A DNA stretch of 16,091 nucleotides, taken from positions 1-16,091 of the forward strand of contig JAKSSJ010000020.1 in assembly GCA_024403215.1 (NCBI GenBank), in the 5' to 3' direction. The notes under the pieces were generated by a model that worked only from the letters and a program-made list of their open reading frames with translations, searched no databases and had not been told where the DNA came from. Of this stretch, positions 8,190-15,868 are shown one piece after another. This DNA comes from Clostridia bacterium. Its GTDB lineage: Bacteria > Bacillota > Clostridia > Peptostreptococcales > Anaerovoracaceae. The translations under genes were made by a program, and so were the position numbers. Position 1 is the first letter of the stretch; each line of letters begins with the position of its first letter.

Positions 8190-8222
8190 AAAAAAACAGG
8201 ATAAAGAATTTACCCTGTTTTT
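8190..8222 (-). terminator. Intrinsic terminator after ung (before xpt)
   Basis: A 14-bp stem (8192-8205 with 8209-8222) and a 3-base loop. It reads AAAAACAGG... on the minus strand and is followed by seven T (8190-8196). One pair is G-U in minus-strand RNA but A-C on the other strand, so the structure is built for minus-strand transcripts. It should end the uvrB-uvrA-hydrolase-ung message; less likely, it could be an attenuator for read-through into xpt. Confidence 0.88.
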
Positions 8223-8247
8223 AGCAAGTTTTATGTAGTTTCTAAAG

Positions 8248-8271
8248 CCGAACGTTCGGTATATTCCGAAC
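8248..8271. promoter_or_regulatory. Cluster of three PurBox-like CCGAAC motifs upstream of xpt
   Basis: Two plus-strand CCGAAC copies (8248-8253, 8266-8271) flank one minus-strand copy (8254-8259). Against the Gram-positive PurR box AWWWCCGAACWWT, the 8262-8274 copy matches 12 of 13 positions and the others 11 of 13. The cluster is about 78-101 bases upstream of the predicted xpt start. PurR regulates purine and salvage genes in Bacillus (as a repressor) and in lactococci (as an activator), which fits the neighbouring gene. The spacing (0 and 6 bp) is not the classical wide PurBox pair, so the regulator is inferred. Confidence 0.5.
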
Positions 8272-8273
8272 AA

Positions 8274-8930
8274 TCACCAATTTATTGGCTCAAAACCTTC
8301 ACTGATTAAAATCTTATTTGTTTTACTAAAATGCTTGCACCCAAAATAGCCCCTTGAAGCAGAAAGCGGGCTAGGATGAGCCGCTTCTAGTACGTAGTGC
8401 CAAGGAGATGTAATTAAGGCTTTTTTAGCCCTTGCAGGGTTTCCCCAAAGAAGAAATACTATTGGCTCTTTTCTTTCATTCAAGAGCTCAATAACCCTGT
8501 CCGTGAAGGTCTCCCAGCCTTTTTTGGCATGCGAGAAGGCTTCGCCCTTTCTTACTGTAAGCACCGCATTTAAAAGGAGTACGCCTTGCTCTGCCCAGTC
8601 ATTAAGGCAGCCCGTTTCCCTTTTTACGCCAAGGTCTGCGTACAGCTCCTTATAAATATTTTTTAGACTAGGCGGAAGCTCCGTGCCTTCCTGCACGGAA
8701 AAGCAAAGGCCATGAGCCTGGCCAGGCTCATGATAAGGATCCTGGCCCAAAATAACAACCCTTACATCCTCATAGGATGCGGCCTTAAGTGCATTAAATA
8801 TATTGTTCATATTTGGATAAACAATATGACTTGAATATTCTGCTTTTAAAAATTCTCTAAGTTTAAGATAATAGTCTTTTTTAAATTCGCTGGCTAATAT
8901 CTCATCCCAAGAATTATTCAGCTTCACCAT
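8274..8930 (-). CDS. ung: Uracil-DNA glycosylase (family 1)
   Basis: Removes uracil from DNA, the first step of base excision repair after cytosine deamination or dUMP incorporation. It is 218 residues, the usual length. All family-1 motifs are visible: water-activating GQDPYH at 62-67 (catalytic Asp64), LLLNAVLTV at ~118-126, WGNPA at ~162-166, and the DNA-intercalation loop HPSPLS at 185-190 with His185. Its ATG lies inside the end of the upstream hydrolase gene (17-base overlap), with only a weak Shine-Dalgarno, so it is probably translated by coupling. It closes the repair-gene run and is followed by the terminator at 8190-8222. Confidence 0.97.
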   Translation of the reverse strand: MVKLNNSWDEILASEFKKDYYLKLREFLKAEYSSHIVYPNMNNIFNALKAASYEDVRVVILGQDPYHEPGQAHGLCFSVQEGTELPPSLKNIYKELYADLGVKRETGCLNDWAEQGVLLLNAVLTVRKGEAFSHAKKGWETFTDRVIELLNERKEPIVFLLWGNPARAKKALITSPWHYVLEAAHPSPLSASRGYFGCKHFSKTNKILISEGFEPINW

Positions 8931-9843
8931 TGTCTTCGCCTAAAATAAACTTTTTAACATCTTCCATTGGAACTTCTTTTCCAAATTCATTTAAGATCTC
9001 ATGACGCATTCCCTCATAGAGAATAAGGGATACATCGCTGCAACCCGCATTTGTAAGTCCTTCATGAACCTCTGCAGGACCTTTACCGTAAGCGCCAACT
9101 GGATCATCTTCACCTGATACGATAAGAAGAGGAAGATCCTTTGGAACTGAGTTATACCATTGCTCACCCTGAATATATCCAAGGAGACTAAATAGATCAA
9201 TATAGCCTGCAACTGTAAATGTGAATCCGCAAGCAGGGTCCTTCATATAGGCATCAACTATTGCCTCATCTCTTGAAAGCCAATCATAATGTGTCTTTGC
9301 ATTTGGAATGTGATCGCTGTATGAGCCAAAGGCCATAGCAGTAATAAGCTTACTAATGTGGCGGTCGCCCTTAAAGCTCTTAATAAGGCCTGCAATAGCT
9401 TTGCCGGCTCCTACTGCTGGATTTGGTCCCGATGTGCCCATGATAATAGCTCCATCAACGCCTTCTCCAAACATCTTGAGCCATCCTCTTGTTACAAAGG
9501 AACCCATTGAATGTCCCATGATATAGTACGGAACATCCTTGTACTCTTCCTTTGCAATCTTTCTCATTTCTTCAACGTCCTCAATAAAGAACTTCCATCC
9601 ATCCTTTGGTCCAAAGTATCCCCAGTCATCCTGGCTTGCCACACTTTTTCCATGGCCAATATGATCATTGCCCACAACAGCAATACCAAAGGAATTAAGA
9701 TACTTTGCAAAAGCATCATATCTTTCAATATATTCACTCATTCCGTGAACAATTTGAAGAACTGCAACTGGATTTTCTACGTCCCACTTATACCAATGAA
9801 CTGTGGTCTTCTTGTCTGCACTTAAAAATGTGTACTCAGTCAT
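8914..9843 (-). CDS. Alpha/beta hydrolase, monoacylglycerol lipase-like (Hydrolase_4)
   Basis: A 309-residue serine hydrolase of the Hydrolase_4 / monoacylglycerol-lipase type, with no signal peptide and therefore likely cytosolic. Visible landmarks are the oxyanion region IVHGMSEYIERY at ~31-42, NDHIGHGKS at ~59-67, nucleophile elbow GHSMGS at 110-115 (Ser112), the acid in GEDDPVG (Asp247) and the general base in GMRHE (His281): a complete catalytic triad. The usual lid region lies between ~140 and 230. The substrate (a lipid ester, lysophospholipid or other small ester) cannot be told from sequence. It starts 10 bp after uvrA with AAGGAGG six bases before the ATG, and overlaps ung. No link to DNA repair is known to me; the co-location may be only operon packing. 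Confidence 0.9.
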   Translation of the reverse strand: MTEYTFLSADKKTTVHWYKWDVENPVAVLQIVHGMSEYIERYDAFAKYLNSFGIAVVGNDHIGHGKSVASQDDWGYFGPKDGWKFFIEDVEEMRKIAKEEYKDVPYYIMGHSMGSFVTRGWLKMFGEGVDGAIIMGTSGPNPAVGAGKAIAGLIKSFKGDRHISKLITAMAFGSYSDHIPNAKTHYDWLSRDEAIVDAYMKDPACGFTFTVAGYIDLFSLLGYIQGEQWYNSVPKDLPLLIVSGEDDPVGAYGKGPAEVHEGLTNAGCSDVSLILYEGMRHEILNEFGKEVPMEDVKKFILGEDNGEAE

Positions 9844-9853
9844 ACTTGCCTCC

Positions 9854-12691
9854 TTAAAGCATCTTCTTTAGATATTGTCCTGTATATGATTTTTTAACTT
9901 TAGCAACATCCTCTGGAGTTCCGGTGGCGACTATTGTGCCTCCCTTGTCTCCTCCATCTGGACCTAAATCAATTATATAATCTGCAGTCTTAATTACATC
10001 AAGGTTATGCTCAATTACAACTACAGTATTACCAGCATCTACGAGCCTTTGAAGAACGTCTATAAGCTTATCTACGTCTGCAAAATGAAGTCCTGTTGTT
10101 GGCTCATCAAGAACATAAAGTGTTTTGCCTGTTGAACGTTTTGCAAGCTCTGTTGCAAGTTTAATTCTTTGAGCCTCGCCTCCTGAAAGCTGAGTGCTAG
10201 GCTGACCAAGCTTAATATAGCCAAGTCCAACATCGTGAAGAGTCTTCATGTATCTACTAATGCTTGGAATGTTTTCAAAGAACTTCATGGCCTCATCTAC
10301 ACTCATCTCAAGCACTTCGTAAATATTTTTTCCTTTATACTTCACCTCAAGTGTTTCGTGATTATAACGCTTTCCGTGACAAACCTCGCAAGGAACATAA
10401 ACGTCTGGAAGGAAGTTCATCTCTATTTTTATAATACCGTCTCCGCTGCAGGATTCGCAGCGACCACCCTTTACATTAAACGAAAATCTCCCCTGATCAT
10501 AGCCTCTTACTTTTGCGTCCTGCGTTTCAGCAAACAAAGCCCTTATGTGGGTAAATACTCCGGTGTAGGTTGCAGGATTGGATCTTGGTGTCCTTCCTAT
10601 TGGGGACTGATCTATATCAATTACTTTATCAATATTATCAAGACCTAAAATCTTCTTATGCTTTCCTGGCTTATCCTTTGATTTATAGAAATACTGCGAC
10701 GCAGCTTTATACAAAATTTCATTGATAAGACTAGACTTTCCAGATCCAGAAACACCTGTTACGCAGGTAAAGGTTCCAAGCGGAATCTTTACATCAATGT
10801 TTTGAAGATTGTGTTCTGTTGCACCAATGATTTCAATTTCGTTTCCATTTCCCGGCCTTCTCATATCTGGCACCTTGATTTCTTTTTTGCCTGATAGATA
10901 CTGACCCGTTATTGAATCCTTTGCTTTTTTAATATCTTCAATGCTGCCCTGTGCAACAACATAGCCGCCATTCTCTCCAGCACCAGGACCAATGTCAACA
11001 ATATTATCAGCAGACTCCATTGTTTCCTGATCATGCTCAACAACTATTAATGTGTTGCCAATGTCAGTTAAATTTCTTAGAGCCTTTAAAAGCATTGCGT
11101 TGTCCTTTTGATGAAGACCAATAGATGGCTCGTCAAGTATATACATTACTCCAACAAGAGAAGACCCTATCTGAGTTGCAAGTCTAATTCTTTGAGACTC
11201 GCCGCCAGAAAGAGTTGCAGCTGCTCTTGCAAGAGTTAGGTAATCAAGTCCAACATCTTTTAGGAAGCTGAGCCTTGCTTTAATTTCTTTAAGAACAAGA
11301 CGTGCTATGGTCATATCTTTTTTGCTGAGAGTTTTTTCAAGTGACGCTGTGAATTCTAAAGCTGCCACTACAGACATCTCAGTAAATTCAATTATATTTT
11401 TACCGCCAACTGTTACTGCCAAAATCTCATCTCTTAGTCTTTTTCCATGACATTTCTTGCATTCATCAATCGACATGTATTCTTCAATTTTTGTTCTTAT
11501 AAGCTCAGAGCCAGTTGCAGCGTGACGTCTCATAAGATTTGGAATGATGCCTTCAAATCTATCTCTTCTATGAGATATAGAGCCATCTCTTCTTTCGTAA
11601 TCATAAACTACTTGTCTGTCACCAGTTCCATACATAAGCTCGTTTCTAAACTGCAAAGGAAGCTTCTTATATGGAGTACTCATTGTAGTCTGATGCTCTT
11701 TTGCAAGCCCCCCAATGAGCTGATAATACACGCCCGCAAGCTCCATGCTGCTGAAAGCTTTTGCAATAGCTCCATCATCAATTGAGAGACTATCGTCTTC
11801 AATGATAAGATCTGGGTCTATGCTTTCAATAAAGCCAAGACCATTACAATCAGGACACGCACCAAATGGCGAGTTAAATGAAAAGCTTCTTGGCTCAAGT
11901 TCGCCAACACTAACGCCATGGTCTGGGCAAGCAAGGCTAGTACTAAATGTGAGCTCTTCCTTTTTGTCTCCGTTCTGAACTATGCAAACAACAAGACCCT
12001 CACCATGCTTTACAGCAAGCTCAACAGCCTCTGATAATCTTCCTAAAACACCGTCCTTTAATACTATTCTATCAATGACTATATCAATAGAGTGCTTATA
12101 AGTTTTTGCAAGCTTTATTTCGTCTTCATCAAGGTTTTTAATTTCACCATCAACTCTAACTCTAATAAAGCCTTCTCTTTTAATCCTATCCAGAACCTTT
12201 TCATGCTGGCCTTTTTGCGCTCTAATAACTGGAGCAAGAATTGTGATTCTTGTGCCTTCTTGAAATTCTGTAATCTGCCCTGTTATCTGATCAACTGATT
12301 GACTGCTAATTTCTTTACCACATACAGGACAATGAGGCACACCAATCCTTGCGTACAAAAGTCTTAGATAATCATAGATTTCTGTAACAGTACCAACAGT
12401 TGATCTTGGGTTTTTAGATGTTGTCTTTTGATCAATGGAAATTGCAGGAGACAAGCCATCTATTGAATCAACATCAGGCTTATCAACCTGACCAAGAAAC
12501 ATTCTTGCGTAAGCGGAAAGGCTTTCAACGTAACGCCTTTGTCCTTCAGCATAAATGGTATCAAAAGCAAGAGATGATTTTCCAGAACCAGATAGTCCTG
12601 TTATTACTGTCATCTTATCTCTTGGAATTGTTATATCAATATTTTTTAGATTGTGAGCTCTTGCTCCCTTTATTACTAAATCCTTTTGCAT
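9854..12691 (-). CDS. uvrA: Excinuclease ABC subunit A (UvrA)
   Basis: Damage-recognition ATPase of nucleotide excision repair; as a dimer it scans DNA and loads UvrB on lesions. It has 945 residues, full length. ABC domain I has Walker A GLSGSGKS at 32-39, signature LSGGESQ at 494-500 and Walker B ILDEP at ~518-522. ABC domain II has GVSGSGKS at ~646-653, LSGGEAQ at 835-841 and VLDEP near 860. The C-terminal zinc finger is intact (C745, C748, C768, C771). The first zinc site reads CPDH...CPDC (C255, H258, C279, C282), His replacing one Cys. Further CxxC pairs occur at 121/124 and 411/414. It starts 11 bp after uvrB with AGGAAAG before the ATG, so the two form one operon. Confidence 0.98.
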   Translation of the reverse strand: MQKDLVIKGARAHNLKNIDITIPRDKMTVITGLSGSGKSSLAFDTIYAEGQRRYVESLSAYARMFLGQVDKPDVDSIDGLSPAISIDQKTTSKNPRSTVGTVTEIYDYLRLLYARIGVPHCPVCGKEISSQSVDQITGQITEFQEGTRITILAPVIRAQKGQHEKVLDRIKREGFIRVRVDGEIKNLDEDEIKLAKTYKHSIDIVIDRIVLKDGVLGRLSEAVELAVKHGEGLVVCIVQNGDKKEELTFSTSLACPDHGVSVGELEPRSFSFNSPFGACPDCNGLGFIESIDPDLIIEDDSLSIDDGAIAKAFSSMELAGVYYQLIGGLAKEHQTTMSTPYKKLPLQFRNELMYGTGDRQVVYDYERRDGSISHRRDRFEGIIPNLMRRHAATGSELIRTKIEEYMSIDECKKCHGKRLRDEILAVTVGGKNIIEFTEMSVVAALEFTASLEKTLSKKDMTIARLVLKEIKARLSFLKDVGLDYLTLARAAATLSGGESQRIRLATQIGSSLVGVMYILDEPSIGLHQKDNAMLLKALRNLTDIGNTLIVVEHDQETMESADNIVDIGPGAGENGGYVVAQGSIEDIKKAKDSITGQYLSGKKEIKVPDMRRPGNGNEIEIIGATEHNLQNIDVKIPLGTFTCVTGVSGSGKSSLINEILYKAASQYFYKSKDKPGKHKKILGLDNIDKVIDIDQSPIGRTPRSNPATYTGVFTHIRALFAETQDAKVRGYDQGRFSFNVKGGRCESCSGDGIIKIEMNFLPDVYVPCEVCHGKRYNHETLEVKYKGKNIYEVLEMSVDEAMKFFENIPSISRYMKTLHDVGLGYIKLGQPSTQLSGGEAQRIKLATELAKRSTGKTLYVLDEPTTGLHFADVDKLIDVLQRLVDAGNTVVVIEHNLDVIKTADYIIDLGPDGGDKGGTIVATGTPEDVAKVKKSYTGQYLKKML

Positions 12692-12702
12692 TTTCTTTCC
12701 TG

Positions 12703-14685
12703 TTATATCTTTGCTCTAACCTCAAGAAGCCTATCTCTTAGCATTGCAGCCTCCTCAAAGTTAAGCTCTTTTGCTGCTTTTCGCATCTGTTTTTCAAGCT
12801 TAGATGCATATTCTGAAAGCTCTTTTTTGGTAAGTTCCAAAAGACTTGCATCTTTATATTCTTCAAGACCTGCCTCGACCCTAGTTGTAACTTCTATTAC
12901 ATCTCTTACAGCCTTCTTAATAGTCTCTGGAGTTATTCCATGCTCTTTATTATATTCTTCTTGTATACCTCTTCTTCTATTAGTCTCATCTATTGCAGCC
13001 TTCATTGCAGGACTAATCATATCAGCATACATTATTACCCTGCCTTCTGCATTTCTTGATGCACGGCCAATAGTTTGAATAAGCGAAGTCTCAGTTCTTA
13101 AGAAGCCTTCTTTATCAGCATCGAGAATAGCAACAAGCGCAACTTCTGGAAGATCTAGCCCTTCTCTTAAAAGGTTGATTCCAACAAGAACATCAAACTT
13201 ACCAAGTCTTAAATCTCTTAGTATTTCGTTGCGCTCTAATGATTCAATATCAGAATGCATATATCTTGTTCTTATGCCTGCTTCTTTAAGATAATCAGTC
13301 AGGCTTTCTGCCATCTTTTTAGTAAGCGTTGTTACAAAGACTCTGTGCTCCCTTGCCACCTCTTTATTTATCTCGCCAATCAAATGGTCTATCTGGCCTT
13401 CAGTTGGAACTATTTCAATATGAGGATCTAAAAGTCCTGTAGGCCTTATAACCTGCTCGGCACTGATGCCGCCACTCACTTCTTTTTCATAGTCTGCAGG
13501 CGTTGCAGAAATATATATTGCCTGGTTTACCTTTTGCTCAAACTCATCAAACCTAAGTGGTCTATTATCCAGAGCTGAAGGAAGTCTAAAGCCATAATCA
13601 ACAAGAGATGTCTTTCTGCTCTTATCACCATTTGCCATGGCCCTAAGCTGAGGCAGCATAGCATGAGACTCATCGATTACTATTAAAAAGTCCTTTGGGA
13701 AATAGTCGATAAGAGTATATGGCGTTGCCCCTGGCGGGTTTCCAACAAGGTGCCTGGAATAGTTTTCAATGCCCTTGCAGCTACCTATCTCTCTCATCAT
13801 TTCTAAATCATAACGAGTCCTTTGCTCAAGGCGCTGAGCCTCCAAAAGCTTTCCCCTGTCCTTTAGCCACACAAGCCTATCAGCAAGCTCTTCCTCTATT
13901 GAAATAAGGGCCTTATCCATTTTTTCCTTGGAAGTTGCGTAATGGCTTGCTGGAAAAATTGGAGCATGAGAAAGACTAGCAAGAACCTCTCCAGTCAATG
14001 GATTTAGCTCCTTTATTGAATCTATCTCGTCTCCAAAAAGCTCTACTCTTATGGCATTTTCACTGCCAGCTGGAACTATATCTATAATGTCCCCTCTGAC
14101 CCTAAAAGTGCCTCTCTCGCCGCCTAAATCGTTCCTGGTGAACTGAATGTCAACCAGCTCCCTTAGAATCTCATCTCGGCTTTTTTGCATGCCAGGCCTT
14201 AGGGAAATCATCTGGTTTCTATATTCGTCTGGCGAGCCAAGGCCATAAATACAAGAAACAGAAGCAACTATTATTACGTCCCTTCTTTCAGCAAGAGCCG
14301 CCGTTGCAGAGTATCTTAATCTATCTATTTCCTGGTTTACGTCAGAATCCTTTTCAATATAGGTATCAGTAGAAGGCACATAGGCTTCAGGCTGATAGTA
14401 ATCGTAATATGATATGAAATACTCAACTGCATTTTCAGGGAAGAACTCCTTAAACTCTCCGCAGAGCTGGGCAGCCAGAGTCTTATTATGCGAAATTACA
14501 AGCGTCGGCCTTTGAACCTGCTCGATTACATTTGCAATAGTAAAGGTTTTACCAGAGCCCGTAACTCCAAGCAAAGTCTGGTGCTTTTTGCCCGCGTTAA
14601 TACCGTCCACAAGCGCCTTTATTGCTTGAGGCTGATCTCCAGTTGGGACAAAATCTGAATGTAATTTAAATCTACGTTCTTCCAT
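12703..14685 (-). CDS. uvrB: Excinuclease ABC subunit B (UvrB)
   Basis: Helicase-like core of nucleotide excision repair: it receives damaged DNA from UvrA, verifies the lesion and recruits UvrC. It has 660 residues from the chosen start, the normal family length. Landmarks are Walker A GVTGSGKT at 40-47, the beta-hairpin region YYDYYQPEAYVP at ~93-104, DESH at 338-341, helicase motifs RGDIIDI and QTIGRASRN, and a C-terminal UVR coiled-coil segment (LEKQMRKAAKELNFEEAAMLRD) that contacts UvrC. The ATG at 14685 gives the family N-terminus MEERRFKLHSDFVPTGDQP. The reading frame stays open 54 codons further upstream to a GTG at 14847, but that stretch is the IS right end and was excluded. Only AATAAGA precedes the ATG, and a -10 element sits at 14693, so the message may be nearly leaderless. 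Confidence 0.97.
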   Translation of the reverse strand: MEERRFKLHSDFVPTGDQPQAIKALVDGINAGKKHQTLLGVTGSGKTFTIANVIEQVQRPTLVISHNKTLAAQLCGEFKEFFPENAVEYFISYYDYYQPEAYVPSTDTYIEKDSDVNQEIDRLRYSATAALAERRDVIIVASVSCIYGLGSPDEYRNQMISLRPGMQKSRDEILRELVDIQFTRNDLGGERGTFRVRGDIIDIVPAGSENAIRVELFGDEIDSIKELNPLTGEVLASLSHAPIFPASHYATSKEKMDKALISIEEELADRLVWLKDRGKLLEAQRLEQRTRYDLEMMREIGSCKGIENYSRHLVGNPPGATPYTLIDYFPKDFLIVIDESHAMLPQLRAMANGDKSRKTSLVDYGFRLPSALDNRPLRFDEFEQKVNQAIYISATPADYEKEVSGGISAEQVIRPTGLLDPHIEIVPTEGQIDHLIGEINKEVAREHRVFVTTLTKKMAESLTDYLKEAGIRTRYMHSDIESLERNEILRDLRLGKFDVLVGINLLREGLDLPEVALVAILDADKEGFLRTETSLIQTIGRASRNAEGRVIMYADMISPAMKAAIDETNRRRGIQEEYNKEHGITPETIKKAVRDVIEVTTRVEAGLEEYKDASLLELTKKELSEYASKLEKQMRKAAKELNFEEAAMLRDRLLEVRAKI

Positions 14686-14692
14686 TCTTATT

Positions 14693-14701
14693 ATTATACC
14701 A
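14693..14701 (-). promoter_or_regulatory. Extended -10 element directly upstream of uvrB
   Basis: TGG-TATAAT on the minus strand, ending seven bases before the uvrB ATG. Standard -10 to start spacing would put the transcript start at or one base before the ATG. The matching -35 position (about 14716-14721) straddles the IS right end and reads GTCACG, a poor -35. Confidence 0.55.
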
Positions 14702-14840
14702 TAGAAAAAAATAAACGTGACATACTTCCGCCGCTTAAGGCTTCGCCTTTGAAGCGGGGGCTTCTCGTTCAATAGCACTGACGTGCCAAGTTTACACGAG
14801 CTGACACCGTGTGCCCCACGGCCTTTAATATTGCGCTTGC
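14701..14840 (-). ncRNA. Presumptive omega/reRNA of the IS200/IS605 right end
   Basis: In IS200/IS605 elements TnpB uses an RNA transcribed from the end of tnpB through the right end, with the flanking host DNA as its guide. Here the 123 bp after the tnpB stop are rich in pairing segments: CCGTG/CACGG near 14806-14824 and the strong right-end hairpin 14731-14757. By analogy with characterised TnpB systems the ~16-nt guide would be 14716-14701, host DNA of the uvrB promoter region. Boundaries are by analogy only; no RNA evidence is available. Confidence 0.45.
14731..14757. repeat. Right-end hairpin of the IS200/IS605 element
   Basis: Two stacked stems: CCGCTT (14731-14736) with AAGCGG (14752-14757), and AAGGC (14737-14741) with GCCTT (14745-14749), loop TTC, with two unpaired bases at 14750-14751. 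Subterminal hairpins of this kind are what TnpA recognises as single-stranded DNA. The hairpin sits 10 bp inside the predicted element end. Confidence 0.8.
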
Positions 14841-15868
14841 TATGCACTTAGCAGGCGCATTGCTTCTTTTTGAATGTTTATTGCAGCGTTATGATCCCTA
14901 CTATGGAATTGACCACATTGAGGACAAATCCATTCTCTAACTGAAAGATCTTTAGTTTCAAGATTCTGATAGCCACAGCAGCTGCAAAGCTGAGAGCTCG
15001 GAAAACTTCTTCCAACCTTTACAAGGTACCCTCCTCTGTCTGAAAGTTTGTATGAGAGCATGCTTGTGAACATTCCCCAGCCGTTATCCATTGTTGCTTT
15101 TCCAAGCTTTAAACCTTTCGACATTGCTTTCATGTTAAGATCTTCAATTCCAACCAAATCATAGTTTTCTGCAAGTATTAAGCTTTCCTTGTTAAGAAAA
15201 TCTGCTCTTTGGTTTGCAATCTTCTCATGGATCTTTGCGACTTTAACCCTCTGCTTTTCCCAGTTGTGAGATCCTTTCTCCATTCTTGACAGTTTTCGTT
15301 CTTCAAAAGCAAGTTTATCCTGGGCTTTTCTAAAGTACTTAGGATAGCCACAACAATTTCCATTAGAATCTACAAATAGACCATCAGACGCATAATCCAG
15401 CCCGATAGTATTTACTACATTCTTTTTTCTTACTTGTTTTTCGTATTCAAAGAGAAGTACTGCAAAATACTTTCCAGATGGAGTCTTTTCTACAGTCATT
15501 GATTTTAATATATATTCTTCAGGAATATCCCTGTGCTGTTTAATCTTTACTAATCCTACTTTAGGGACAGTAATTTTCTTTCCCTCAATTCGGATATTAC
15601 CATTGATACAAACCGTGCTGTAGGAATAGAAGTGATTCTTCTTTGACTTAAACTTTGGATAGCCAGATTCTTTCATTTTAAAGAATCTTTGAAAAGCCAT
15701 GTCAAGATGTCTTATTTCCTGCTGAAGGGAGATACTGTCAACTTCTTTAAGGAATGGATACTGCCTTTTTAGAATAGGCAATTCCTTGGCAAGGGTATTG
15801 TATGGAATATACTTTCCGCCTTTTTCATAATTCTCTTTTTGTAAATCCAGAAAATGATTGAATACAAA
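14840..15868 (-). pseudogene. tnpB: TnpB (IS605 RuvC-type RNA-guided nuclease), N-terminally truncated
   Basis: The TnpB frame is recognisable from FVFNHFLDLQKENYEKGGKY (15868 downward) to the stop at 14840, about 343 residues against the usual ~370, so roughly the first 27 residues are missing. A stop in this frame at 15872-15874 blocks upstream extension. Counting from the TTG at 15781 (313 residues), the RuvC triad is complete: Asp129 in IGLDYASDG, Glu213 in GIEDLNM, Asp296 in RDHNAA. The zinc finger C266-C269 ... C286-C289 is present. In active relatives TnpB cleaves DNA guided by right-end RNA; the lost N-terminus is part of the region that grips RNA and the target-adjacent motif. The TTG at 15781 could start a shorter protein, overlapping the tnpA' frame by 13 bases, but it has no good RBS. 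Confidence 0.88.

Noticed and set aside
8248..8259. Palindrome CCGAACGTTCGG as a LexA/SOS box
   Set aside because: The Gram-positive LexA box needs four bases between CGAAC and GTTCG; here there are none. The adjacent gene is xpt, which fits a purine regulator better.
8223..8273. Purine riboswitch; the plus strand contains AGTTTCTA, part of the aptamer core
   Set aside because: It is on the strand opposite xpt, and the remaining core elements and P1 pairing are absent.
10235..10648. Plus-strand open frame inside uvrA (and similar ones at 1208-1606, 4204-4632, 5239-5679, 11447-11785 and 12686-13078)
   Set aside because: Antisense to well-supported conserved genes, low-complexity Ser/Phe/Leu-rich translations, no recognisable domains or good RBS.
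14686..14847. 54-codon N-terminal extension of UvrB from a GTG at 14847
   Set aside because: The extra codons run through the IS right-end hairpins and the tnpB stop region, match nothing in UvrB, and the ATG at 14685 gives the normal 660-residue protein.
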